Assembly: GCF_026210795.1 (NCBI RefSeq)
Contig: NC_089458.1
Span: 2,868,001-2,932,000, forward strand
Length of the DNA: 64,000 bases
Origin: Rhizophagus irregularis
Taxonomy: Eukaryota > Glomeromycota > Glomeromycetes > Glomerales > Glomeraceae
Direction: 5' to 3'
A program made the position numbers and the translations under genes. The notes beneath the pieces were generated by a model. It did no database searches. It saw only the letters and a program-made list of their open reading frames with translations, and was not told where the DNA came from. How positions within the stretch are numbered: position 1 is the first letter of the stretch; every line of letters starts with the position of its first letter. Of this stretch, positions 11,639 to 22,232 are shown one piece after another.

Positions 11639-13883
11639 ACCGATTAATGTATGTATCCTTTTTTAGTTTAGCCAAAAAGAATTTCGAAAAAGAGTAATTC
11701 GTTGGGTAGTAAATAATGATCAGCCATTTAATGTGACTGAAAATAAAGAATTTTGAGACATGGTAACATTTATTCGACCAGGTATACATGTTCCTTCTGC
11801 TGATACTCTTCGACAAGACGCAAATGATAACTTTAATGCTGCAAAGTATACATTTAAACAAGAACTGCAGGTTAACAATTTAATATTTAATCATATTTAA
11901 TATACCAATAATATTTATTAAATCAAACGCTTGGACTAGCAAGAATCAAATTCCTTTTCTTGGGATAAGTGTTCACTGGATAAATAAAAAATGGGAATTA
12001 AAATGTATTACATTGGATTTTTGTGTTTTATCGGGATCCCATACTGGAGCTAACTTGTCAGAAAAATTTTTAAATACCCTTCAAGATTTTGGAGTAATAA
12101 CGAAGGTAATTTTCTAATTGTTTATTTATAATTTATATTTTTTTTTATCTTGTTATTAACTAATAATTGTTTATTATATATATAGATATTAGCAATCAGA
12201 TGCGACAATGCTTTCAATATGGATGTAATATTAGAAAAAATTTCGCAGACTTTAAAATTACAAAATATAATGTTTCATCCAGAAAATCAACGCGTTCAAT
12301 ATCTTGCGCACAGCGCACGTTATTAATCTAGCTGCGAAAAAGTTAATAGATTGTCTTTATGTGACTCGTATACCATATGAAAATGAAGATATTTTTGAAG
12401 CTATTGAAGACAATAATGACAATTTGAAAAATGCTATATATAAGGTAATAAATATTACTGCAAAATAATTATCTATACAATTATAATTTGAATTATTAAT
12501 GATTGATTTATTAAATTTAAAGCTTCGTAAGATTGTAGTAAAAATTAGAGCATCCTCCTATCAGCAAGAACATTTCAAACAGCAATGTACTGCTGTTAAT
12601 ATTAAACTGCTTGAACTTATTTCGGATGTATCCACACGATGGAATTCGACTGATGATATGATAACATGTGCATTAGAATTAAAACAAGTATGCATTTTTA
12701 TAAATTTTAAAAAACACTAAATTATTTTTTAATTAATTATTTTATTAATTATACAGCCTCTTTATAATACTGTGTCTGCTGATAAAGATTTAAGAAAATA
12801 TATACTTTCAGAAGAGGAGTGGCAATGTATTTTGGACGTACATGAAATATTGCAGGTTAATTATTTATTGATCAATAATATATGTAAAAAAAAATTATTT
12901 TACATCTTTTTTAATTTTTTTTTATATATAGTATTTTAAAAAAAGTACTAATTTTAGTACAGGTTAGCAATATCTAACGCTGTCATGTAGTGTACCTGTA
13001 TATAACTATTTGCTTGATAAGCTTGAAGATGAGTATGATAAAAGAGAAAGTGAAAAAGGAGAAGAGAATGAAGTTGTAGTAGCATTAAATAAATCAATTG
13101 AAAAATTAAAACAATATTATGCATCAACAGGTGCATTAATATATACAGTAGCTACAGGTAAGTTTATTGTTATATTATTTGATTTTATATTTAAATATTA
13201 AATTTATTTCTTATAATTAATTGATTTAATAGTGATGGATCCTCGGTTTAAACTACAGTATTACAAAGATAACAAGTGGGAGGATTCGTACATTCAAGAA
13301 GCTAAGAGACAAGTTTTTAAGTTGTGGAAGTCAACATATAAGGGAAATAGTGCAGATGATGATGAATCATGTGAAGATGATGATGAACTTTTTGGACATA
13401 TATTTAAGAAACGGAAATTAGATAAAGACGAATTAAGTATATATTTAGATGAAAAAGTAATACCTAGAAAAACCGATATCCTTGCATAGTGGAAAGTATA
13501 TGCAGTATATATATATTATTATTATAAATTATTATTTTATTATGATTTATTCATTATATAATTAATGTTATTATAGGCCCATAAAGTGGAATACCCAAAC
13601 CTCTCTAAGATGGCTCATGATTATTTATCTATTCTGGGTTAATATCAATTTATAATTTGTAATTTATAATTTATATAAGAATGAATTATCAAAAACTATT
13701 TAATAATTTATATTTTATTATTTTATAGCCACCAGTGCACCCGTAGAACGTATTTTTTCAGGTGGTACTGATTTAATTACTCAAAAATGATGTAGCCTCA
13801 AAGATGAAACAATTCAAAAGGTAATATGTCTTAAGGGTTGGTGGAAGTCAGGTTTTGGTGGATCAATTATTTTAAACGATTAA
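11309..13883 (+). pseudogene. hAT transposase (BED zinc finger, RNase-H-like core, C-terminal dimerisation domain), broken
   Basis: I can place exons 11309-11596 and 11667-11870, then pieces at about 11,930-12,105, 12,187-12,444, 12,520-12,690, 12,757-12,855, 13,010-13,157, 13,232-13,500, 13,578-13,640 and 13,730-13,883, separated by short GT-AG introns. The N-terminus has a BED-type finger (C45, H63, H68) in which the second ligand is Tyr48 instead of Cys. The core block is NAWTSKNQIPFLGISVHWI; family members usually have Asp in place of the first Asn, a catalytic acid. DVSTRWNST and APVERIFSGG are typical later hAT blocks. Stops lie at 11754 (TGA), 13487 (TAG) and 13788 (TGA), and a frameshift near 12,305 (QYLA/HVINLAAKK). 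Most lesions fit C-to-T or G-to-A changes. The gene would cut and paste its own element; this copy cannot. Confidence 0.88.
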
Positions 13884-14720
13884 AATAAAATGTAAATAAT
13901 AAATAATAAATAATATAAAATATAAATAATAAAATTGTTTTAAAATAATTAAAATAAAATATAAAATGATAAATTAAATCGAGCCAGCTCAAGCTATTTG
14001 AACTGAATTTATTATTGGCTTGAGCTTTTTCAAGCCAGTTTATTACTAGTTTAAGCTTTTTTGAGCCAAGCTTAATATCAGCTCAAGCTTTTTCAAGCTG
14101 GCTCACAAGCTTTCAAGCTAATTTAAATATGGCTCAGCTTGGCTTAGCTTGAAAAGCTTAAGCCAACTCACGAGCCAGCTTGGCTTATGCGGAGCTTTAC
14201 ACAATATTACCGGCTAGATTTAATTCTGCTTTTGACCTCTATTTGACACCAAGCGTGAGGCCGAAGAAGACTTATCTTCAGATGTATATTCGGTTACCAC
14301 TTTCTGAATTAATACTAATGATAAGAGATAGTCCCAACTGAAATATTTCTGAAGAAGCCTTCATATCATATCTGGGTATATATCTAGGAAGGATAAGTTT
14401 TATGCGGAGGCTATACCATACTCGAGTATATGTCTAGGTCAAAAATTTTACTGGACCATCTAAAGCAGATTTTTCAAGCGAACCACATGGGCTCTTACAT
14501 GGACAATTATGGTATCGTTTTTGGGGTTTTAAGTTTATTGCTTATTTTCTTCTATATTTGTCCCTAGTGTCCATAGTGTTCATAGTAAAAGTAAAGTTGT
14601 AGAAAAATTTTTGAAACTTTTCCTATGCTATATATGTTCCATTATATGCGATCATTTTTTATACTATATGGATGGTATATGTGTAATATATGCTATATAT
14701 GCTAAAAAATAAAAAAAAGT

Positions 14721-15200
14721 TAAGAGATCCAATTTTTTCTATAATCGCTATAGTCAATATGGTCATCTATCTGTAAAGCTTTCCAGAGATCTAAAAGCAT
14801 CAAAAACCTACTTCTGACTAAGGTTGCTTGCCAAAACCTCTCCAAAATCCTGCGATAAATTTCGGCAAGATTTTACTATATGTTTACTATAGTTTTGGCA
14901 GGGTTTCGGCAGTTTCGGCAAATGGGGGTTTCGGCATTTCGGTAAAGTTTCGGCAGGATTTTTAATATGATTTAATATAGTTTCGGCATTTTCCATATAA
15001 GTTTCGGCAGTTATTAAGAAGGTTTCGGCAAGCAACCTTACTTCTGACGTCCACAGAAGTGTCCATAGTCTGATTTTTTCTATAGTCGTTATGGTCAATA
15101 TGGTCACCCATCTGGACGACTTTCCAGAAATCTAAACTGCCCAAAACCTACTTCCGACGTCCATAGAAGCGTTCATAATCCAATTTTTTTCTATGGACAA
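14721..15200. repeat. ~110-bp tandem repeat (2+ units) interrupted by a MITE
   Basis: The order CAATTTTTTCTATA, TATGGTCA, CTTTCCAGA, ATCTAAA, AACCTACTTC, GACGTCCA recurs at 14,730-14,818 and 15,068-15,160, with a partial third unit to about 15,200. Removing MITE copy 2 (14,819-15,040) and one octamer CTTCTGAC joins the units cleanly. The array therefore predates the MITE. Confidence 0.75.
14819..15040 (-). mobile_element. TAAGG-family MITE, copy 2 (222 bp)
   Basis: Ends TAAGGTTGCTTG and CAAGCAACCTTA. It is flanked by a perfect octamer CTTCTGAC on both sides (9 bp if the terminal A is counted as target). Repeated TTTCGGCA words inside. It is shorter and more diverged than copies 1, 3 and 4. 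Confidence 0.88.
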
Positions 15201-18145
15201 CTTTCTAATGTCAGTTCTGTATTGTATCAAACCTTTTAATTTTATCGAGAGCCTCTCCCATTGCCTCCGAAGTTTGCCCGCTCTGAAACAGCTTATTTAA
15301 CTTTTTCCAGTGATAATATGCATTCAAATGGCACTTATTTACATGCCAATTACAATATCCATATTTTGATGCTATCAGTTTTACACACTATCTTGTTTGC
15401 ACAGATGTCACTGGCGTCTTTTCCAGTGAATATGATACCCTTGTAATTGGTCTGCAGGATTTCCACAAACCATCCCTTCATTGAGGGATATTAGCAAATG
15501 TATTCACCTCCCATTATTCTCAAATAGCTTTTTGATGACTATAATAAATAATTATTTTCATTTTAAACTTTTTTACTATGGTAATATACTAAAAGGTATA
15601 TTTAGATATCATATTCTGAAAAAAATGACCTAATCTGACTTCTTCAAAAACGCGTACTCTGCCCCGTACTATTGTAGGTTTAAAGTCTTTGACATGGGAC
15701 AATACTTTTACAAAATTTGTGATGATAGTGTCAGGCCAAGAGAATTCCTTGGTGCAGACAATAAGGATGAAATAGAAGCCATACTCTCAGATCGTGAAAG
15801 CTATTCTTTATATGAATTCATTGATGGGGATGAGCCACTCTGGCTTATTATAGATTTTGATTTGCCAGTAGAAACATTAAATGCTATTATTCCTAAACTT
15901 TCAGGTGGTCAGGCAAAAAATATACTTTGTCGTAGCTTTAGAGATATTTGTCTAGAAATATTCCCAAAATGGGATAAAAATACTATGTCTATTGCTGATA
16001 GTAGTGATAAGAAAAAAATATCTCTACATGTCTTAACTTCTGGCATGAGACTCCCAAATATCGCTCAGGTTGTAATGTTCGCTGAGCTTGTCCATAAGAA
16101 ACTCCCAGAAGGGTTGCAAGAAAAAGGTATTATCGATAATATAGCAAATAAACGATCATTTTCCTTACGAATGATTGGAACACCTAAGTTTGATGAAAAG
16201 ACTGGAGAATACATTCGTGTGAAAAAAGCTATTCTCCTAAAAGATGGAACAATCTTCAACTTCATGTTTCGTCCACCCAATGATGAATCAGAAGTCGTAG
16301 AAAGTCCTCTCTTAGTCATTCTGGAGTCAGAAAGCATAAGTCATAGTAGTATGGATGTTGATGCAATAGAAGTCGAATTAGAATTAGTTGAGAAATTACT
16401 CTGAGAGACCAGCATAGAAGGATTTAACCTCTCGTTCCCATCTCAACAATCTCCTGATGTCTTTCCTTTTAAACGCATGGTCCAATTATTATATTGTTTA
16501 TTATGTGACCAGAAACATACCAACGAAAATGCATATGATATTATATGAAATAAAAAATCATATAGTTATCATTGCTATCGTGCAGACCAGGAAAAGCCAC
16601 TTGGGTCAAGAAAGCCTTCAATAAAACTTGCTCCTAGTGAGACAGCTTTGAGCCAAAAAAAGAACTTTCTGGCTCCAGTAAAATTAAAACAATCTAGAAT
16701 TTCAAACCCAAAAGACTATTTCGTATAGTGGGATTTAATACGTATGTGTACTTCAGGTAAGAAATTCTTCCATGCTGAAGTTTATGAAGCAATCCAATCA
16801 ACTGTTGCTTATATTCAAAAGAAAATACTGATCTAGATATTAAAACATAAGGATCCAGAAAATAGGCTTTACTTCGATATGGGAGCTGAGCTAAAGCTTG
16901 CCAAGTTTGAGATTAAAATAATCGAATATTGGGGTAAATCGGTAAAGTTAAAATCGTTAATAGACCAGGCAGTTATTAAAGGTCTAATCGTTTATGAAAA
17001 TTATGACTTCCTCCCATATCCTATAAGCGTTCCTCAACTAGATTCAGATTTCTTTAACCTTTTCCTAGGATTTTTAGTTAAGCCGGCGACAAAGGTTAAT
17101 AAAGAAATTATGGATCCGATTCTCTGGCATGTAAAGAATATAATTTGCAATGGAGATGAAAAACTCAATGAATATATCTGGAACTGGTGAGCATATTTGG
17201 TTCAAAAGCTAGAAAAGAAGCCTCGAACAATCTTAATACTAAAATCCACTTTACAACAGTGCGGGAAAAATATTATCACTGATTTTATTGGTGATAAAGT
17301 TCTAGGAGAGCATCTTCACTATACAGGATCAGATTTGGAAAAAATGCTTAGGCGCTTTAATAGCGTCATCCAAGCTCAAAAACTTATTGTTATGAATAAA
17401 ACTGGGATGTCTAGTGGAGAATGGTATAGATTTAATGAGCATCTTAAATCTCTTATAACAGAAGGAAAGGTATCCATAGAACGCAAAGGTCTCAAAACTA
17501 AAAGATTAAAAGATTTTGCTGGATATATGGTTACAAACAACCAGGATGCACCAATTAAGATAGATATAGAAAATTCTTGCGTAGTCTGTTTTGAAGTCTC
17601 AGCACGCTATAGGAGTAATATACCGTATTTTGACCAGCTAGGAGAAATTCTAGATCATCCTGATGTATCAGGTATGGTTATGACATACTTTCTTAATCTT
17701 GATTTATCAAAATTTAGTCCAGGAAAAATTCCTAATACTAAAATGAAAGTAGAAACAATGCGCAATCATCTCCCTAATCCTATTCGGTTTATAATAAATT
17801 ATATTTCATTGTGATATGTAGATAAAATAGCTAAGCTAAGCAGTATATTTCTATATCAACATTATCTTGAATGGTGTGGAGAGAATGGAGAAAAGCCATT
17901 AACTAATAATATTCTTGGCCAGAAGTTTGCACAAATCAGCATTAATAAGGTGCATTCACAAGATAATGGAGTAAGAGTAAATCAGTACAGTCAACTTTCG
18001 ATATACCGAATTCATCGTTCAAGACTAAAACTTCGGTATATAGTAATCTTCGGTATATCAAATTTTTTTATATACTGAAGTTTATATAATTTTTTTAGAA
18101 AACTTCGTTATATTAAGATTAAAATCATGTGACTTTATTATACTA

Positions 18146-18175
18146 CTAGCCCGTAGGCCTGGGCGTTGCCCCAGG
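18146..18175 (-). mobile_element. Helitron-like 3' terminus
   Basis: On the minus strand a GC-rich hairpin (stem CCTGGG/CCCAGG, loop GCAACG) is followed 8 nt later by CTAG and then T. This is the pattern of Helitron 3' ends (hairpin, CTRR, insertion before T). GC content here is far above the surroundings. I did not find the matching TC-type 5' end, so only the terminus is called. Confidence 0.45.
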
Positions 18176-18404
18176 TTCGTCAACGTTGATGAAATTTTAA
18201 GGTTTGGTTTATAAGAGGTTAAATTAGTTGTTTTATTATAATTAAATTGTAAGAATAATTATTTTTAAATTAAAATTTATATAAGCTTAATATTATTAAT
18301 TCACTATTATAATTTAAACTTTAAACTCTATTCTTTTTCTATTATATAAATTTAATATTATGATCAATTTTTAAACAATTTAATTCTAAACATTATACTG
18401 AAAT

Positions 18405-18600
18405 ACTAACCCTAATAAATACTAATCCTACCCTAATATAAAACTAATACTAACATTAACCTAATACTAACCCTAATCCTAACCCTAACCCTAATTCTAA
18501 CCCTAACTCTAACCCTAATCCTAACCCTAACCCTAACCCTAACTTTAACTCTAAACTTAACTATAAACTTAACCTTAATTCTAATTCTAACTATATCTCC
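18405..18600. repeat. Degenerate telomere-like tract (CCCTAA)n
   Basis: About 25-30 hexamers of the form CCCTAA, CTCTAA, TACTAA or CCTTAA. The cleanest block is near 18,476-18,545, where CCTAACCCTAACCCTAA occurs. The exact TTAGGG-type complement is the telomere repeat of many fungi. The tract is interstitial and decays outward on both sides. Confidence 0.8.
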
Positions 18601-18787
18601 TACTAATATAATTAGTAAAATTAATTTTTGTTAGTATAATTTATTATGCAAAATATTATCTGAACTGCAAAAAAGTAACCCAAATAATATTTTATATATG
18701 AATCATATCAAATATATAAGAGTTTTGCTAACTTGCCTTTTAGGTTAAATAACCTGGATTAAATTACTTAAAATTTATAATTTATAT

Positions 18788-19031
18788 TAAGGTTGCTTGT
18801 CTAAACCTCTTCAAAATCCTACGATTAGTTTCGTCAAAATTTTACTATAGATTTATTATAGTTTCGGCAGAGTTTCGGCAGTTTCGGCATTTATAATAAG
18901 TTTCGGCAGTTTCGCCTTTTTCCAAAGTTTCGCCAGTTTTTTAATATAACTTTAATATAGTTTCGCCAGAATTTCGCTTTTCGGCGAAACGCCATCTTGC
19001 CTAAACCCCTAGGTTTCGGCAAGCAACCTTA
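18788..19031 (+). mobile_element. TAAGG-family MITE, copy 3 (244 bp)
   Basis: Ends TAAGGTTGCTTG and CAAGCAACCTTA, flanked by the octamer ATTTATAT on both sides (AATTTATAT if 9 bp). Inserted within the pogo-like element. Confidence 0.88.
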
Positions 19032-19244
19032 ATTTATATTAATCATTTTTTTTAAAAAAAAAAAAAATTATTTGTATTATTATTTATTTTACTTTATATA
19101 ATTTGAATATTATAGAGTATAATGATCAAGTTTTCTTACATTTTTGATAATGTTATTTGTTTTTGATTGTGATAATTTACATTTTTTTGAAAATTTGGGT
19201 AAAATTATATAATTAAATAAATTTTATTTATCAAGGATATATTA

Positions 19245-19412
19245 GGATAGTAATATATATTAGCTAATATTATTTTAATAGTAACGTTTACTACATGCTA
19301 GGTAAGATTTTATGACCAATCGCAACCATTTCACATGGTTTATATTATGTGTAATCTAAGATTTTCTTTTACTCTCACTCACTAAAATATTAGCTAATAT
19401 ATATCATTATCC
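19245..19412. mobile_element. PIF/Harbinger-like MITE (168 bp)
   Basis: Inverted ends GGATAGTAATATATATTAGC and its near-perfect complement ending ATCATTATCC, flanked by TTA on both sides. A 3-bp TTA duplication is typical of PIF/Harbinger elements. The inner 80 bp (TAGGTAAGATTTTATGACC onward) recurs at 43,491-43,578. Confidence 0.65.
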
Positions 19413-20299
19413 TTATTATATCTTATCACTATATATGGTAGTTATTGATAAGTGAATTAAAATATAAGTTTGGATAATAGCATTGTTAAAAAATTAAATA
19501 TGAATATTATTTATAAAGTATTGTTAAAATTTAAATATTGGATTTTTAGTTAGAGTTTTATAATTTTGAAAGTTTTTTACTGGTTAGAATGTTAGTTAAA
19601 TTGTTATTGATTAAAAGTTTGCTGTAATGCTAATCATATTCTTTTAATATATGATTTTTAATTAGTAATAATTGTTGATGAGTGAATTGAAAATGTAAGT
19701 TTGGATAACAGCATTATTAAAAAATAAAATATGAAATTTTATTTATAAAGTATTGTTAAATTTAATTATTGCATTTTATTTAAAGTCTTATAATCTTGAA
19801 TTTCTAATATATGATTTTTAATTGATAATAGTAATAAATAAATTGTTGATAAATTGAAAATGTAAGTTTAAATAATAGTATTATTAAAAAATCATTTTAT
19901 TTATAAAGTATTGTTAAAATTTAAATATTGTATTTTATTTATATAGCATTGTTAAAAAATCAAATGTATTTATTATAGAGTATTATTAGAAATTTAGATA
20001 TTGAATTTTTATTTATATAGTATTGTTAAGTATTATTATAGATTGTTATATGTAATATTAAATATTGTATTTGTATAAAGAATTAAGTGATTTGCATAAG
20101 AATTTCCTTTTTGAAAATTTGTAAATGTCACATGATAGACTTTAATAAATCTTTAATTCCGGCCGGAATCAATGATCTGCATACAAATTTCCTTTTTGGG
20201 AAATTTGTGTAACGTTACGTGATATATTTGGCTCCATCGGTTAAGCCTATAATCGAGGCGTAATTAGCAGGGGTCGCGTAGTCAGCATGGGATCTAATC

Positions 20300-20356
20300 T
20301 GTTGATCATAGGGGATGCGATCATAGGGATGCGACCATAGGGGGATGCGACACGAT
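20300..20356. repeat. Short tandem repeat GATCATAGGGGATGC, ~3 copies
   Basis: Three successive copies of a 16-18-bp word (ATCATAGGG(G)GATGCGA) with small length variation. Located in the GC-richer right part of the pogo-like element interior. No function apparent. Confidence 0.6.
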
Positions 20357-21578
20357 CACCATACCTTCCACGTGACCAATCACATGCCTTCAATTTAATT
20401 AGTGATGGAGAATTGCCAAATATATATAGGGTGATGAAAATCGTTATATATTTTATGTTTAACAAATTTTACAAATTACTTGTTACTAATCCAATTATCT
20501 AACGTTCATATCTTTTAAAGAAGCTAAAGCAGCTAAATATTTAACTTCAAAGTAACGTTAATACTGAAAAATAAAAATGAAAGAATAAAGTTGCGAAAGT
20601 TATGCAAATTAAACATCATTTGATTATATGATTTTGATCTTCAGTATAACGAACTTATTTTTATTATATACTATTATAAACGGTAAAAATAAAAACTTCG
20701 GTATAATGTTATATAAAATTTTATAGTAAAATCGGTATATCAAAAGATTTTAATTATTAATGAAAATGGTTATACAAAATCTTTGGTATATGGTAATCTT
20801 CAGTATATCGTGGCTTCGGTATATCAAGAGTATACTGTATATTCTTGACCACTCTAAGATCGTAACTAAGCTTCGTAAATCTAGCCTAGACGATATTGAA
20901 GAATTTTCCGATATACCTCAATCTGACTTACCAGCTAATAAACCCGCAGACATACACATATTCAATATGCCAGAAATTATTCCTCCAAAAATAATCCCAC
21001 CTCAGCCAGAGCGCCATAACAGAGTAGCCGATAGAAAGAATAAGCCTTCACTTAATACCAGTAAAGATAAGAAGGCCAGTAATTAGGATGATTCGACTCA
21101 GGCACTTTTCAACTATGTGGCAGAAGATACACGTGCTCCGGTCGCCCCAACATCTGGTACATCCGAGACTTCTAAAAGACCTGAACCAGTAATCGATGAA
21201 CCAGAGACTTATAAGTCACCCAAATTTATTAAATCTAGTAACGAAGTATCATCTGCCATTGTTCTGAACAAGGCCTAACGAGAACAACGTCTTAGAAAGT
21301 GGAACATTAATCATGGCAAAGATCCAGACATATTCGTGACCATCACAGAAAAAGATGTTAGACTATTTCACAAATATCGAGACAGAATGATGTCAGATGC
21401 GAACGCTATCGATTTTACGAAAGAAAACGGCATAGATGTAAATGAGATATTTTATATGTCTAGGAGAGAAAGGCTAATAAGTGAAGAAATATATCTCCGC
21501 AACTTCAAGAATGCAGGTAAGCCTCGGACATATATTTATGATGATAAGGAGTGGCAAAAGGGTATTAGCGTATCTTGA

Positions 21579-21969
21579 GAAACGAATCATTTTATGGTAG
21601 GTTTGATATCGATAAGAAATGACAAAAAATATAAGCATACTCCAGGAGAATAGTATTCTTTGGTAAAAAGCGAATAGGAGTGAGTTATGAAATATTAGTA
21701 GGGATGGGACTTTCGTTCTTTACAATTAGGTGATATAAAATCCCAAATTATTATTTTTTTCGCATATCCTATCTACCTGCAATTTTCAAATATATATAAA
21801 AGATATTCTGGCCAGAGCTTGCTGATCGCTAGACACGCAATAAGTTATAATATTCTTTTTTACCCAGTGACCATAAACGTCAGAACAATTATTTATTTTT
21901 TCGAATTAAACTTTCTCTGCATAATATATACCAAACAACTTAGGTATAACCAAATATCTTACATATTAC
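21579..21969. other. Spacer after the primase pseudogene
   Basis: No supported gene. Short frames near 21,580-21,650 may be remnants of a decayed gene but nothing is recognisable. Confidence 0.4.
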
Positions 21970-22213
21970 TAAGGTTGCTTGTCTAAATCTCTTCAAAATC
22001 CTATGATTAGTTTCGTCAAAATTTTACTATAGATTTATTATAGTTTTGGCAGAGTTTCGGCAGTTTCGGCATTTATAATAAGTTTCGGCAGTTTCGCCTT
22101 TCTCCAAAGTTTTGCCAGTTTTTTAATATAACTTTAATATAGTTTTTACAGAATTTCACTTTTCAGCGAAACGTCATCTTGCCTAAACTCCTAGGTTTCG
22201 GCAAGCAACCTTA
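21970..22213 (+). mobile_element. TAAGG-family MITE, copy 4 (244 bp)
   Basis: Ends TAAGGTTGCTTG and CAAGCAACCTTA, flanked by CATATTAC on both sides (ACATATTAC if 9 bp). It ends 19 bp before the ATG at 22233, so it displaced the promoter or 5' leader of that gene and created a misleading longer upstream frame. Confidence 0.9.
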
Positions 22214-22232
22214 CATATTACCAAATAATATT

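Larger units (their letters stand above)
9718..14199 (+). mobile_element. hAT-superfamily DNA transposon, full length, inactive
   Basis: The ends are inverted repeats: TAAAGCTCCGCAT at 9,718 and ATGCGGAGCTTTA ending at 14,199. Flanking octamers are TATAATAT (9,710-9,717) and CACAATAT (14,200-14,207), matching at 6 of 8 positions with both differences C/T. This fits an aged 8-bp target duplication typical of hAT elements. Both ends carry many GAGCC/GGCTC and AAGCTTT words. Inside are a spliced BED-finger transposase gene, a MITE copy (9,865-10,108) and a four-unit tandem array (about 10,515-10,935). The element is 4,482 bp. Mutations in the transposase make it non-functional. Confidence 0.88.
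14200..15693. other. Intergenic stretch right of the hAT element
   Basis: No supported gene. It holds the tandem repeat and MITE copy 2 listed separately. An open frame at 15,261-15,446 has no recognisable features. The last 100 bp lead into the primase pseudogene. Confidence 0.5.
17988..20837. mobile_element. pogo/Tigger-like (Tc1-mariner) non-autonomous transposon, 2,850 bp
   Basis: Left end CAGTCAACTTTCGATATACC and right end (reverse complement) CAGTATACTCTTGATATACC are inverted repeats. TA flanks it at 17986-17987 and 20838-20839. Similarity between ends extends about 150-200 bp (words CTTCGGTATAT, AACTTCGTTATA, AAAATCAT). Removing it restores the primase frame exactly (a Tyr codon is rebuilt across the TA). 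No DDE transposase is visible inside. The interior holds a Helitron-like terminus, a telomere-like tract, two MITEs and a GATGCGA repeat, so it has served as a landing site for other elements. Confidence 0.85.
15694..21578 (+). pseudogene. Primase-helicase of a Polinton-like/virophage-like element: AEP primase + D5-like SF3 helicase, split by a pogo-like insertion
   Basis: Removing the transposon at 17,988-20,837 and one TA copy leaves 3,033 nt in one frame (1,011 codons). Premature stops are at 16402, 16546, 16726, 16834, 17188, 17812, 21084 and 21276; the terminal TGA is 21576-21578. The primase part shows the archaeo-eukaryotic motifs: IDFD (D54, D56), SLH (S110-H112) and IID (D148). The helicase part has a degraded Walker A (QQCGKN), a Walker-B-like LIVMNKTGM where an acid is expected at the Lys, and a sensor-1-like TNNQDAP. 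A Pro-rich, probably disordered tail follows (near 20,960-21,250). In virophages and large DNA viruses such fusions prime and unwind DNA for replication. Viral or selfish-element origin is inferred from family and from the packaging ATPase nearby. No longer functional. Confidence 0.82.

Noticed and set aside
14808-15144. Minus-strand frames with repeated AETLPKCRN-like peptides
   Set aside because: These are translations of the MITE's TTTCGGCA repeats, not genes.
20247-20465. Minus-strand 72-codon frame and possible tRNA-like words (20,220-20,300)
   Set aside because: Frame covers a GATGCGA tandem repeat; no cloverleaf could be drawn.
15694-21578. Stop-codon reassignment (TGA/TAG read as sense) to explain the broken frames
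   Set aside because: The kinase and Myb/SANT genes use standard stops, and all three stop codons occur inside the pseudogene.
22179-22232. 18-codon N-terminal extension of the gene at 22233
   Set aside because: Encoded by MITE sequence; the natural start is the ATG at 22233.
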